NCBI GenBank assembly: GCA_945900965.1
Contig: CAMDKM010000016.1
Span: 1-64,000 of the forward strand
Length of the DNA: 64,000 nucleotides
Source of the DNA: Bordetella parapertussis
Lineage (GTDB): Bacteria > Pseudomonadota > Gammaproteobacteria > Burkholderiales > JACQAP01
Direction of reading: 5' to 3'
Part shown: positions 1 to 7,945 of the stretch, one piece after another
Layout: every line of letters starts with the position of its first letter
Position numbering within the stretch: position 1 is the stretch's first letter
Position numbers and translations under genes: made by a program
The notes under the pieces: model-generated
Told to the model about the DNA's origin: nothing
Seen by the model: the letters and a program-made list of their open reading frames with translations, nothing else
Database searches by the model: none

Positions 1-364
1 CCGGGAACATAGTGTAGATTTCGGCCGGGATGTGATGCGCGGAACCCCTGGATGTGCCCGCCAGGCCCATCATCAGGTTTTCTTCCACCGTAAGCCGGGG
101 AAAAATTTCGCGGCCCTGCGGAACGTACCCCATGCCCAGGCGCACCCGCGCGAACGGCGGGAAGCGGGTGATATCCTTGCCATCGAGCAGCACCTTGCCG
201 CCCGACGCCGGCAGCACCCCCATCAGGCATTTGAGCAGAGTGGATTTGCCCACGCCATTGCGCCCGAGCAACGCTGTTACTCCGGCATTTGGTACTTCGA
301 AGTCAACATTGCGCAGCGTATGGCTGCTGCCGTAATGCTGGTTGAGATTCTCTACTTTCAGCAT
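1..364 (-). CDS. urtE: Urea ABC transporter ATP-binding subunit UrtE (partial, 3' end beyond the window)
   Basis: Reading leftward from an ATG at 364-362 gives about 121 residues of an ABC ATPase. A Walker A motif GRNGVGKST lies near residue 34, followed by the Q-loop region (GYVPQGREIFPRLTVEENL). The LIV-type branched ABC family pattern and position after urtA-B-C-D identify it as UrtE, the second cytoplasmic ATPase that powers urea import. The signature motif, Walker B and C-terminus lie outside the window. A 181 bp gap filled with repeats separates it from urtD, unlike the overlapping joints between urtB, urtC and urtD. Identity is inferred mainly from context plus the Walker/Q-loop sequence. 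Confidence 0.93.
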   Translation of the reverse strand, partial: MLKVENLNQHYGSSHTLRNVDFEVPNAGVTALLGRNGVGKSTLLKCLMGVLPASGGKVLLDGKDITRFPPFARVRLGMGYVPQGREIFPRLTVEENLMMGLAGTSRGSAHHIPAEIYTMFP

Positions 365-391
365 TGTTTTAGTGCAAATTCAAGATCGTTC

Positions 392-538
392 GACACAGAG
401 TCCACAAAAGACATAGAGGAAACTCGAATAGCCAAATTTTTTTCAACATCGGCAGATTTTCTTCTCTATCAAATTGTTTTGTCATTGCGGACTTTCGCTC
501 ATCTCTGCGCTCTCTTTGTTCTCTGTGATCTCTGTGTC
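392..538. repeat. Inverted repeat element of the CTCTGTGTC family between urtD and urtE
   Basis: The ends are perfect 9 bp inverted copies: GACACAGAG at 392-400 and CTCTGTGTC at 530-538. Each is followed inward by degenerate copies of the same octamer-like word (CTCTGTGAT, CTCTTTGTT, CTCTGCGCT). The same word family recurs at 9091-9132 and 47072-47206. It fills the gap between urtD and urtE and carries no convincing coding sequence. Confidence 0.7.
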
Positions 539-545
539 AAAAGGC

Positions 546-1370
546 TCACCGCCCCAGATAAACTTCGATCACCCGCTCGTCGTTTTTCACGGTATCCATC
601 GTACCTTCCGCCAGCACGCTGCCTTCGTGCAACACGGTAACGACATTTGCGATCGAGGCAATAAACTCCATGTCATGTTCCACCACCACCAGCGAGCGTT
701 CTCCCGCCAGGGATTTGAACAACTCCGCGGTGCGTTCGGTTTCTTCGTCGGTCATCCCCGCCACCGGCTCATCAAGCAGTAGAAGTCTGGGCTCCTGCAT
801 AAGCAGCATGCCGATTTCGAGCCATTGCTTCTGGCCATGCGACAGCAGGCCCGCCAAACGCATGGCATCAGGCAGTAATTTGATGATCTCCAGCGTTCGC
901 GCGATGGCATCGCGCTGTTCGCCCGACAGACGCGCCCGCAGGCTGGCCCAGACGTCTTTTTCGGTCTTCATGGCCAGCTCGAGGTTCTCGAATACCGTAT
1001 GATTCTCGAACACCGTCGGCCGCTGAAATTTCCGCCCGATGCCGGCATGGGCAATTTCAGGTTCGCTCAGGCGTGCCAGGTCGATCGTCTGCCCGAAGAA
1101 AACGCTGCCGGAATCGGCTTTCGTCTTGCCGGTAATGACGTCCATCATGGTGGTTTTGCCGGCGCCATTGGGACCAATCACACAGCGCAATTCCCCGACA
1201 TCGACAGTCAGCGTTAGCTTGTTCAGTGCCTTGAAGCCGTCGAAACTCACCGTGATGTCGTCCAGGTACAGGACGGGGCCGTGGCTGACATCCAGGCCAG
1301 GCGTCGCTACGCGCCAGAGTTCGGCAGGCGAATTTCCGCTGACATCGTTCGGCTCGGCGGCAATACTCAT
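546..1370 (-). CDS. urtD: Urea ABC transporter ATP-binding protein UrtD
   Basis: A 274-residue cytoplasmic ABC ATPase of the branched-chain amino acid/urea class. Walker A is GPNGAGKTT (about residue 68), the signature is LSHGQKQW (about 177), and Walker B is LLLLDEPVAGM followed by a switch histidine in VVVEHDMEF. The roughly 28 residues before the ABC fold are longer than in many homologues, so an internal start is possible, but the ATG at 1370 overlaps the urtC stop by 4 bp, which favours translational coupling. It hydrolyses ATP to drive urea uptake with UrtE through the UrtB/UrtC channel. It is the fourth gene of the operon. Confidence 0.96.
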   Translation of the reverse strand: MSIAAEPNDVSGNSPAELWRVATPGLDVSHGPVLYLDDITVSFDGFKALNKLTLTVDVGELRCVIGPNGAGKTTMMDVITGKTKADSGSVFFGQTIDLARLSEPEIAHAGIGRKFQRPTVFENHTVFENLELAMKTEKDVWASLRARLSGEQRDAIARTLEIIKLLPDAMRLAGLLSHGQKQWLEIGMLLMQEPRLLLLDEPVAGMTDEETERTAELFKSLAGERSLVVVEHDMEFIASIANVVTVLHEGSVLAEGTMDTVKNDERVIEVYLGR

Positions 1371-2470
1371 GTGACCTTGCCCTTGACAAAGCGCGCCAGA
1401 CCCACAATCCCCTTGGGCATGAACAGCGTCACAAGAATAAAGAGCAGCCCGAGAAAGAACAGCCAGTACTCGGGAAAGCTCTGCGTAAAAAAGCTCTTGG
1501 CCCCATTGACCGCTCCCGCTCCGAGCAGAGGCCCGATCAGCGTCCCGCGCCCACCCACCGCCACCCAGACCGCGATCTCGATGGAATTGGCTGGCGACAT
1601 CTCACCCGGATTGATGATGCCCACCTGCGGCACATACAGTGCGCCGGCAATGCCGCACAGCACGGCGGACAGAGTCCAGACAAAAAGTTTGTAGCCAATG
1701 GGGTTGTAACCGGAAAACATCAGCCGGCTTTCCGAATCCCGGATGGCCGTCAGAATGCGTCCGACTTTGGAACGCAGCAGATAGCGGGTCAAGATAATCG
1801 TACCGATGACCGCGAACGCGGAAAGTCCGAAGACCACCGCGCGCGTGGACGGCGCGGTGATGGGGAAACCCAACACGCGCTTGAAGTCGGTAAATCCATT
1901 ATTGCCACCAAACCCGGTGTCGTTGCGAAAGAACAACAACATGAAGGCAAACGTCATCGCCTGGGTGATGATCGAAAAATACACCCCCTTGATGCGCGAC
2001 CGAAAAGCGAAAAATCCGAACACCAGCGCCAGCAGTCCCGGCGCCAGAATCACCAGCGCCGCACTCCACAGGAAATGATCCGAACCGGTCCAGTACCAGG
2101 GATATGCTTTCCAGTCGAGAAACACCATGAAGTCGGGCAAGTCCGATTGGTACTGGCCTTCGCGTCCGATCTGTCGCATCAGGTACATGCCGAAGGCGTA
2201 ACCGCCCAGTGCGAAGAACACCCCATGGCCAAGCGACAGAATACCTGTATAGCCCCAGATCAGATTCATCGCCATGGCCACGATCATGTAGCACAGAATT
2301 TTGCCGGCGAGCGTCACGGTATAGCCGGAAACGTGCAAGGCACTCTCGGGCGCCGGCACCAGATACAGAACCGGCAGAATCACCAGCGTAACCAGCCCAA
2401 ATCCGCCAAGCGCCAGCCAGCCAGCTTTCGAAAACAGCGGCTCGGCCGGCAGAGTAATGGGCGGGTTCAT
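1367..2470 (-). CDS. urtC: Urea ABC transporter permease UrtC
   Basis: A 367-residue inner-membrane permease of the LivM class with about ten hydrophobic segments. The segment reading AMNLIWGYTGILSLGHG is typical of the family. With UrtB it forms the heteromeric transmembrane path for urea. Its start overlaps the urtB stop by 4 bp (ATGA type) and its stop overlaps the urtD start, so urtB-C-D are translationally coupled. Length and motif content match UrtC. Assignment is strong because the complete urtABCD order is present. Confidence 0.97.
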   Translation of the reverse strand: MNPPITLPAEPLFSKAGWLALGGFGLVTLVILPVLYLVPAPESALHVSGYTVTLAGKILCYMIVAMAMNLIWGYTGILSLGHGVFFALGGYAFGMYLMRQIGREGQYQSDLPDFMVFLDWKAYPWYWTGSDHFLWSAALVILAPGLLALVFGFFAFRSRIKGVYFSIITQAMTFAFMLLFFRNDTGFGGNNGFTDFKRVLGFPITAPSTRAVVFGLSAFAVIGTIILTRYLLRSKVGRILTAIRDSESRLMFSGYNPIGYKLFVWTLSAVLCGIAGALYVPQVGIINPGEMSPANSIEIAVWVAVGGRGTLIGPLLGAGAVNGAKSFFTQSFPEYWLFFLGLLFILVTLFMPKGIVGLARFVKGKVT

Positions 2471-4071
2471 GCTTCCACCGCCCGGCCCTTCAGGGCAAAC
2501 AGGCCTTGCGGACGCTTCTGGATGAAGGCGATGATCAGCACAAGCACCAGAATTTTAGTCAGCACCGCTCCGATGTGCGGCTCCAGGAATTTCGAGGCGA
2601 TGCCCAGACCCATCGCCGCGTATACCGTGCCTGCAAGCTGTCCAACGCCGCCGAGCACCACGACCATGAAGGAATCGATGATATAGCTCTGACCAAGATC
2701 GGGTCCGACGTTGCCGATTTGCGATAGCGCTACGCCCGCCAATCCGGCGATGCCCGAACCCAGCGCGAACGCCAGCAAATCAACTCGGCCGGTGGGCACC
2801 CCTACGCAGGAGGCCATGACGCGATTTTGGGTCACAGCGCGCACAAATAGCCCGAGCCGGGTGCGTGCGAGAATCCAGCCCATCGCCAGCAGAACAAACA
2901 GCGAAAACGCGATGATGACGATGCGGTTGTAGGGCAACACGACATTCGCCAGCTCCACGCCGCCGGACATCCACGACGGATTGGCGACTTCGACATTCTG
3001 GGCGCCGAAAATCTGCCGCACCGACTGGATCAGGAACAGGCTGATGCCCCAGGTGGCCAGCAGCGTTTCCAAGGGGCGCCCATAGAGCCAGCGGATCACG
3101 CTGCGTTCGAGTGCCATGCCAACCAGCGCCGCGGACAGAAAGGCCACTGGCGCCGCCGCCAGCAGATACCAATCGAAATAACCTGGCAGCCAGGATTTAA
3201 AAAACTGCTGGGTTACATAGGTCGCATAGGCGCCGATCATCAACATCTCGCCATGGGCCATGTTGATCACACCCAATAGACCGTAAGTGATGGCCAGTCC
3301 CAGCGCCACCAGCAGCAGAATGCTGCCCAGCGAAATTCCCGTGAATAGCCGCCCCGCATAGTCGCTCACCACCAGCCGCCCTTGGATATCGTCGATGGCG
3401 TTCAAGGCTGCGCCGCGTACCTTGGCGTCGGCTTCCGCGAATTGGCCGGAAGCATCTTTCTCGAACAAGGCTTGCAAGAGCGTCCGGGTTTTGGCCTGAT
3501 TGCTCCGGCCAAGCATCGCCACCGCCGCCAGACGAACTTCGGGATCGGCACTTTTCAGTTCCAGTATTGCCTTGGTCTGTTCGAGGGATGCCCTGATCGC
3601 CGGATCGGATTCTCCGGCGAGCGCCTTGCCGATCAGCGGCAGCAGGGAAACCTGGGCGGTCGATTCAATGGCCTTGGCCGAAGCGAGCCGCACATTGCGC
3701 TCGGGCGAGAGCAACTTGAGTGCGCCCAGGGCGGCATCCAGTGTGCCACGCAGCCGGTTATTGACAACGATGGGTTCGAGAGTTTCGGGTGCCGGCGTCA
3801 ATACCGTGAGCGTTGCCGCATCGATAATGTTGTCGCCCTTGGCAAATACCACCTGGCCGGTGGGTGTCACGCTGGCATTGCCATCCTGCAATGCTTGCAA
3901 CAAATCCAGTGCAGCCTTATCTCCGGTGGCAACCAAGGCGTGAATTGCCTCGATGCGGGCACCAGGGTCGTCCGTGCCAAGCCGGGCGATGGTCTGCGGG
4001 TCGAGGGCAAAAGCCGGGCACAGTCCTGCACACGCCAGGACAAATGCTATCCAATACAGTAGAAATCTCAA
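2467..4071 (-). CDS. urtB: Urea ABC transporter permease UrtB, long form with N-terminal extracytoplasmic domain
   Basis: The C-terminal half is a LivH-class permease (VINMAHGEMLMIGAYATY and following hydrophobic helices). The N-terminal part has a signal-like segment, then about 220 residues of helical, HEAT-like repeat sequence, as in the long UrtB form of Proteobacteria. The open frame runs back to 4146, but that extension is the terminator-like hairpin at 4094-4125. I therefore place the start at the TTG at 4071-4069, giving 534 residues with the signal segment (LRFLLYWIAFVLA) at the N-terminus. No strong Shine-Dalgarno is visible, so the exact start is uncertain. It partners UrtC in the membrane. 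Confidence 0.93.
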   Translation of the reverse strand: MRFLLYWIAFVLACAGLCPAFALDPQTIARLGTDDPGARIEAIHALVATGDKAALDLLQALQDGNASVTPTGQVVFAKGDNIIDAATLTVLTPAPETLEPIVVNNRLRGTLDAALGALKLLSPERNVRLASAKAIESTAQVSLLPLIGKALAGESDPAIRASLEQTKAILELKSADPEVRLAAVAMLGRSNQAKTRTLLQALFEKDASGQFAEADAKVRGAALNAIDDIQGRLVVSDYAGRLFTGISLGSILLLVALGLAITYGLLGVINMAHGEMLMIGAYATYVTQQFFKSWLPGYFDWYLLAAAPVAFLSAALVGMALERSVIRWLYGRPLETLLATWGISLFLIQSVRQIFGAQNVEVANPSWMSGGVELANVVLPYNRIVIIAFSLFVLLAMGWILARTRLGLFVRAVTQNRVMASCVGVPTGRVDLLAFALGSGIAGLAGVALSQIGNVGPDLGQSYIIDSFMVVVLGGVGQLAGTVYAAMGLGIASKFLEPHIGAVLTKILVLVLIIAFIQKRPQGLFALKGRAVEA

Positions 4072-4093
4072 TTCGACGTTCCCGGCAAGGATT

Positions 4094-4125
4094 AAAAAAA
4101 TGCCTGCTCGACCATCCGCAGGCAT
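4094..4125 (-). terminator. Rho-independent terminator or attenuator between urtA and urtB
   Basis: On the minus strand an 8 bp perfect stem ATGCCTGC / GCAGGCAT (4118-4125 and 4100-4107) with a 10 nt loop is followed directly by seven T (4100-4094). It lies just after urtA and before the probable urtB start. It probably lowers readthrough so that the abundant binding protein UrtA is made in excess of the membrane subunits (inference). Confidence 0.8.
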
Positions 4126-4204
4126 TTTATACAGGCAACAAAACACCTTCCCGCGGCCGCACGCCCGTTAGGAGGTGCGCGCGGCCCGGAAGGTTAACCG
4201 AGAA

Positions 4205-5446
4205 TTAAAGCTTCTGCTTGCCCTCGTTACCCACGATGAACGGGCTCCAGGGTTGGGCACGGATCGGACCTTTGGTCTTCCACACCACGCTGAACTGGCC
4301 ATCGGCCGTGACTTCACCGATCATCACCGGCTTGTGCAGGTGGTGGTTGGTCTTGTCCATCGTTAACGTGAATCCCGACGGCGACTTGAAAGTTTGACCG
4401 GCCATTGCAATGCGCACCTTGTCCACGTCCACACTGCCGGCCTTCTTCACCGCCTGCGCCCACATGTGGATACCGACATAGGTGGCTTCCATCGGATCGT
4501 TGGTCACCACGGTTGCCAGATCGGGCACACTGTTCTTTTGGGCCCATGCCTTGTACATCTTGGCGAATGCGGTGTTTTCCGCGTTTTTCACCGACATGAA
4601 ATAATTCCACGCGGCCAGATGCCCGACCAGCGGTTTGGTATCGATGCCGCGCAATTCTTCTTCACCCACCGAGAATGCCACCACCGGTACGTCGGTTGCC
4701 TTCAGGCCGGCATTGCCCAGTTCCTTGTAGAACGGGACATTGGAATCGCCGTTGATGGTAGAGACCACCGCGGTCTTGCCACCAGCGGCAAATTTTTTGA
4801 TGTTGGCGACAATGGTTTGATAGTCACTGTGGCCAAACGGCGTGTACACCTCGTCGATATCCTTCTCGGCCACACCTTTGGACTTCAGGAAGGCCCGCAG
4901 AATCTTGTTGGTGGTGCGCGGGTACACATAATCGGTGCCAAGCAGAATCCAACGCTTGGCGCCGCCGCCGTCCTCGCTCATCAGGTATTCAACCGCCGGA
5001 ATGGCTTGCTGATTGGGCGCCGCGCCAGTGTAGAAGACGTTCTGCGACAGCTCCTCGCCTTCGTACTGCACCGGATAAAACAACAGGCTATTCAGTTCCT
5101 CGAACACCGGCAGCACCGACTTGCGCGATACCGAAGTCCAGCAGCCAAACACCACTGACACCTTATCTTGAGTGATGAGCTGGCGTGCCTTCTCGGCGAA
5201 CAGCGGCCAGTTGGAAGCGGGATCCACGACCACCGGCTCAAGTTTCTTGCCCAGCAGCCCGCCCTTGGCATTGATTTCCTCGATGGCCATCAATGCGGTA
5301 TTTTTCAGCGCCGTTTCGGAAATGGCCATGGTGCCGGACAACGAATGCAGGATACCGACCTTGATGGTATCCGCCGCCGTTGCCGTCACGGCCATCGCCG
5401 AGAAGGCGCCTGCAATCAATGATTTCAAAAGATTTCTGCGATTCAT
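4205..5446 (-). CDS. urtA: Urea ABC transporter substrate-binding protein UrtA
   Basis: A 413-residue periplasmic binding protein of the LivJ/AmiC type. The N-terminus MNRRNLLKSLIAGAF carries a twin-arginine-like motif and hydrophobic core ending near TAAADT, so export is expected. The mature part begins IKVGILHSLSGTMAIS, the hallmark of UrtA, and contains VVFGCWTSVSRKSVLPV and LLFYPVQYEGEE. It binds urea (or short amides) and delivers it to UrtB/UrtC. It is the first gene of the operon, about 100 nt downstream of a consensus sigma-54 promoter, and is followed by a terminator-like hairpin. No urease gene is seen in the window. Confidence 0.97.
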   Translation of the reverse strand: MNRRNLLKSLIAGAFSAMAVTATAADTIKVGILHSLSGTMAISETALKNTALMAIEEINAKGGLLGKKLEPVVVDPASNWPLFAEKARQLITQDKVSVVFGCWTSVSRKSVLPVFEELNSLLFYPVQYEGEELSQNVFYTGAAPNQQAIPAVEYLMSEDGGGAKRWILLGTDYVYPRTTNKILRAFLKSKGVAEKDIDEVYTPFGHSDYQTIVANIKKFAAGGKTAVVSTINGDSNVPFYKELGNAGLKATDVPVVAFSVGEEELRGIDTKPLVGHLAAWNYFMSVKNAENTAFAKMYKAWAQKNSVPDLATVVTNDPMEATYVGIHMWAQAVKKAGSVDVDKVRIAMAGQTFKSPSGFTLTMDKTNHHLHKPVMIGEVTADGQFSVVWKTKGPIRAQPWSPFIVGNEGKQKL

Positions 5447-5556
5447 TACGACTCCTTGGACAAAAAATGGTTGAACGATGATTCATTCGGAATGATCACC
5501 TGCAAATTCCTTAATCCCCCTTGCGACGTGTTTTGCCACCTTCGCGCAATGCCTTA

Positions 5557-5573
5557 TTGCAACCGCCGTGCCA
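5557..5573 (-). promoter_or_regulatory. Sigma-54 (RpoN) promoter of the urt operon
   Basis: Read on the minus strand, 5573-5557 is TGGCACG-GCGG-TTGCAA. This matches the -24/-12 consensus TGGCACG-N4-TTGCA at every defined position. The predicted transcription start falls near 5545, about 100 nt before the urtA ATG at 5446. Together with the NtrC-type sites upstream it indicates nitrogen-limitation control of urea uptake. Confidence 0.88.
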
Positions 5574-5670
5574 TGGCCAAGCGATTCGGCTTAATACTTT
5601 TTTATTCATTGCTTTAGATGATTTTTCCAGCAACACGTCGTGGTCCCGTGGACTAGGGATGAAGCAGTGT

Positions 5671-5689
5671 GCGCACCGGAGTTGTGCGC
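5671..5689 (-). promoter_or_regulatory. NtrC-type enhancer site (strong)
   Basis: GCGCAC-N7-GTGCGC is an inverted repeat containing the NtrC core GCAC-N7-GTGC exactly. Its centre (5680) is about 135 bp upstream of the predicted sigma-54 start, the usual distance for a bacterial enhancer-binding protein. Confidence 0.72.
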
Positions 5690-5703
5690 TCGCGCAAGCG
5701 TCA

Positions 5704-5719
5704 TGCACCAAGTTATTGC
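5704..5719 (-). promoter_or_regulatory. NtrC-type enhancer site (weaker)
   Basis: TGCAC-N7-TTGC matches seven of the eight core bases of GCAC-N7-GTGC. Its centre is about 32 bp, close to three helical turns, from the strong site. This suits cooperative binding on one face of the DNA (inference). Confidence 0.5.
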
Positions 5720-5789
5720 CGACGTCGGCCAGCCAGTCCAGCGCGGCATGACAGAAAGAAAAATCAGGCAAAAAACCGGCGAAGCGGGC

Positions 5790-5817
5790 TTGCAAGGCGC
5801 CAATAGCTGTATATAAT
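5790..5817 (+). promoter_or_regulatory. Sigma-70 promoter of lexA
   Basis: A TTGCAA -35 box (5790-5795), 16 bp spacer and a perfect TATAAT -10 box (5812-5817) lie 38 bp before the lexA ATG. The -10 box lies wholly inside the LexA operator, so repressor binding would directly block RNA polymerase. Confidence 0.72.
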
Positions 5818-5822
5818 CACAG
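5807..5822. promoter_or_regulatory. LexA operator (SOS box)
   Basis: CTGT-ATATAATC-ACAG matches the gamma/betaproteobacterial SOS box CTGT-N8-ACAG perfectly. It lies just upstream of lexA, indicating autorepression. No equally good box was found before imuA, imuB or dnaE2. Confidence 0.9.
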
Positions 5823-5855
5823 CCATCTTAAAACCCCGTACCGGAGACCCTGCAA

Positions 5856-6458
5856 ATGGAAGAACTCACCCCTCGCCAAGCCGAAATCCTTCGTCTGATC
5901 AACGACTTCTTGAAAAAAACCGGCTTTCCGCCGACCCGCGCCGAGATCGCCAAGATCTTCGGTTTCAGCTCCGCCAACGCTGCCGAGGACCATCTCCGGG
6001 CGCTGGCCAAGAAAGGCCATATCGAACTGCTGCCTGGCGCCTCGCGTGGCATCCGGCTGAAAAAGAACTTCGGCCTGCCCCTGATCGGGCGGGTCGCCGC
6101 TGGCAGCCCGATCCTGGCCGAAGCCAATGTCCAGGCCCGCTACCAGTTGGACCGGCACCTGTTCAGCCCACATGCCGACTACTTATTGAAGGTGCGCGGC
6201 CTGAGCATGCGCGATGCCGGCATCCTCGACGGGGACTTGCTGGCGGTGCACAGCACCCGCGAAGTGCGCTCCGGCCAGATCATCGTCGCCCGCCTGGGCA
6301 ACGAAGTCACCGTCAAACGCCTCAAACGCCAGGGCAACCAGATCCAGTTGCTGCCCGAAAACCCGGACTTCGATCCCATCGACGTGGATGCTCGGGATGA
6401 ACAGTTCGACATCGAGGGACTGGCGGTGGGGATTGTCAGGAATGGCAGGATTTCGTGA
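5856..6458 (+). CDS. lexA: LexA repressor, SOS regulator
   Basis: A 200-residue protein with an N-terminal winged helix ([18 protein letters not shown], then [16 protein letters not shown] as recognition region). The C-terminal S24 peptidase domain follows. The self-cleavage bond is Ala82-Gly83 (RVAAGSP), nucleophile Ser117 (RGLSMRD) and general base Lys154 (VTVKRL). RecA-stimulated autocleavage would release SOS genes. A GGAG precedes the ATG at 5856 and a perfect SOS box lies 34 bp upstream. The stop codon lies inside a GTGAGGC-type repeat. Its position next to the imuA-imuB-dnaE2 genes suggests it controls them. Confidence 0.97.
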   Translation: MEELTPRQAEILRLINDFLKKTGFPPTRAEIAKIFGFSSANAAEDHLRALAKKGHIELLPGASRGIRLKKNFGLPLIGRVAAGSPILAEANVQARYQLDRHLFSPHADYLLKVRGLSMRDAGILDGDLLAVHSTREVRSGQIIVARLGNEVTVKRLKRQGNQIQLLPENPDFDPIDVDARDEQFDIEGLAVGIVRNGRIS

Positions 6459-6620
6459 GGCGTGAGGCGAAAGGCGTGAGGGGTCAGGAGTGAGGGGGAG
6501 ATCCCCTTCTCCCTCTGGGACAAGACGCCACGGCGCTTTTGCCGCCGTGGATTGGGACCATGAACCGTTCTTCTCCCCCTCGCCCTCCGGGAGAGGGGCG
6601 GGGGTGAGGGAGGTTCGTGG
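6456..6620. repeat. Repeat-rich intergenic block after lexA
   Basis: Starting at the lexA stop are tandem GTGAGGC/GTGAGGG words (6456-6495). A hairpin CCACGGCG...CGCCGTGG follows (about 6531-6552). Then comes a CCCTCGCCCTCCGGGAGAGG block with GGGGTGAGGG, of a kind common between proteobacterial genes. The GTGAGGC words match, in the opposite orientation, a tract inside dnaE2 at 13919-13950. The rest up to 6762 shows no gene. Confidence 0.6.
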
Positions 6621-6727
6621 GTAGGGCACACTTGAAGCGGAGCAGAAGGCTGGGGATGAGGGAAGATTGAACGGTGAAGGAGTGAAGGGTGAACAGTAAA
6701 AGCTCAAACAGGAACTCCTACGCTGCT

Positions 6728-6743
6728 CTGGTTTTTCTACCAG
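6728..6743. promoter_or_regulatory. Degenerate LexA-like palindrome (candidate only)
   Basis: CTGG-TTTTTCTA-CCAG is a symmetric variant of the CTGT-N8-ACAG box, differing at the last base of one arm and the first of the other. It lies 20-35 bp before the thioesterase gene at 6763, which heads the run of genes leading to imuA. It may be a weak SOS site or chance. Confidence 0.25.
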
Positions 6744-6762
6744 TTATGACAAACGTTAAATC

Positions 6763-7215
6763 TTGGTCATTGTGTACACACTAAGCCCCGCACAATTGAT
6801 GCAGCTGCTGGAGAAAAATCTTCCAGCGGTCGATCATCGCAAGGAAATTGTCGAGGAGACCGGTCAGAACTCCGTGCGCATGCGTCTGCCCGTTCAGGAC
6901 AGTTATGTGAGCCGGGATCTTCCCGAGGGATCGGGGCAAGTGGTGCTTTCCGGTCCGGTGACGATGGGTTTTGCCGATACCGCCATGTACGCCTGCGTCC
7001 ATGCGTTTTACGGTCGCGAGGTTTTCGCCGCTCTCGTCAGCCTCAACATTTCGTTCTTTCGTGTCGCCGGGGACGGCGATCTGAGCGCCGTGGCGCGGCT
7101 TCTGCGCAAAGGCAAGTCCATCGCCTTCCTGGAGGCTCATCTTTTTTCGGTTGGAAATTCCGAACCCTGCGCTCACGTTACGGCGACCTATTCCATAAGA
7201 AACCCTCGCCCATGA
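6763..7215 (+). CDS. PaaI-type hotdog-fold thioesterase-like protein
   Basis: About 150 residues with the hotdog pattern VLSGPVTMGFADTAMYACVHAFYG, then LNISFFRVAGDGDLSAVARLLRKGKSIAFLEAHLFS, typical of the COG2050/PaaI acyl-CoA thioesterase family. The usual catalytic Asp/Asn position appears as Asp in GFADTAMYA. The start is uncertain: TTG 6763, GTG 6772 and ATG 6799 are in frame and none has a good ribosome-binding site. Substrate is unknown. It lies between lexA and the imu genes, where a thioesterase is not normally found, and may be cotranscribed with the next gene. Confidence 0.7.
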   Translation: MVIVYTLSPAQLMQLLEKNLPAVDHRKEIVEETGQNSVRMRLPVQDSYVSRDLPEGSGQVVLSGPVTMGFADTAMYACVHAFYGREVFAALVSLNISFFRVAGDGDLSAVARLLRKGKSIAFLEAHLFSVGNSEPCAHVTATYSIRNPRP

Positions 7216-7334
7216 GCCCATGCATACATGAAATTCCACGAAGAGGGGTGGAAAACCAACACCCCCGTCGCAGCCACTCCGCACAGGTGGACGCATCAGT
7301 CGTTCCGTCAACCTTATCCATTCAGGAGATCATC

Positions 7335-7781
7335 ATGGAAGCAGCAAGAAGCGTCGAGATTCTCAAATCCCTGGCCGATGGCATCGACCCAGGCAGTGGC
7401 AAACCTTTCGCGGCGGACAGCGCGTATCAACATCCGGACACTGTCCGTGCGTTGTTCTTCGCGATCCACGCACTGGAACAGCACGCACCACAAGCACCGT
7501 TGCAGAAAACCCCGACACCGGACAAGCCTCGCCCAGAAAAATCTGGCAGACCCGCGCCCGGGAAAGCCGGTCAACCCTGGTCGGAGGAAGAAGACACGCG
7601 CCTGGGCAAGGCTTACGACTCGGGCCAATCGATCGAAGATCTCGCCCAAGCTCATCAGCGCAGCAAATGGGCGATCGAGGCCCGGCTGGCGCGTATGGAA
7701 AAAATCCCTGCCCCGCCTTCGCGTTTCCCCGCCCGCAAGTCAGCAGGGAATGCCGGAACAAATGAGATGAGGAGTCAATAA
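7335..7781 (+). CDS. Small SANT/HTH-like protein of unknown function
   Basis: The ATG at 7335 has a GGAG 9 nt upstream and gives 148 residues; the longer frame upstream lacks a better start. Residues 1-55 are helical (SVEILKSLADGIDP, ALFFAIHALEQ). A Pro/Lys-rich linker follows, then a C-terminal helical segment PWSEEEDTRLGKAYDSGQSIEDLAQAHQR, which resembles Myb/SANT or sigma-region-4-like helix-turn-helix motifs. It may bind DNA or RNA, but no function is established. It lies about 160 bp before imuA in the same direction. Confidence 0.65.
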   Translation: MEAARSVEILKSLADGIDPGSGKPFAADSAYQHPDTVRALFFAIHALEQHAPQAPLQKTPTPDKPRPEKSGRPAPGKAGQPWSEEEDTRLGKAYDSGQSIEDLAQAHQRSKWAIEARLARMEKIPAPPSRFPARKSAGNAGTNEMRSQ

Positions 7782-7847
7782 CAACGCTGACCGCAAAGGA
7801 CGTGGAGGTTCCGGTGGAAGACCCGAAAAAATATTGCCTTGGTTTTT

Positions 7848-7945
7848 CTTTGCGTACCTTTGCGTCTTTGCGTTGAGATTTTCTTTGCCCTTTACGTCTT
7901 CGTTAATTTTCTGTCACCCGTCACTCGTCACCCGTCACCGACTTC
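7848..7945. repeat. Tandem word repeats upstream of imuA
   Basis: CTTTGCGTA/CTTTGCGTCTTTGCGTT words (7848-7876) belong to the GCAAAGACGCAAAG family seen at 8662-8915. Immediately before imuA are CGTCACCCGTCACTCGTCACCCGTCACC words (about 7912-7940). The latter are nearly the same as a tract inside dnaE2 at 13754-13775. The imuA leader is therefore largely repeat DNA. Confidence 0.65.

Noticed and set aside
4072..4146. N-terminal extension of urtB to the ATG at 4146
   Set aside because: The extra codons are the stem, loop and T-run of a terminator-like hairpin, and the signal-like segment begins only after 4071.
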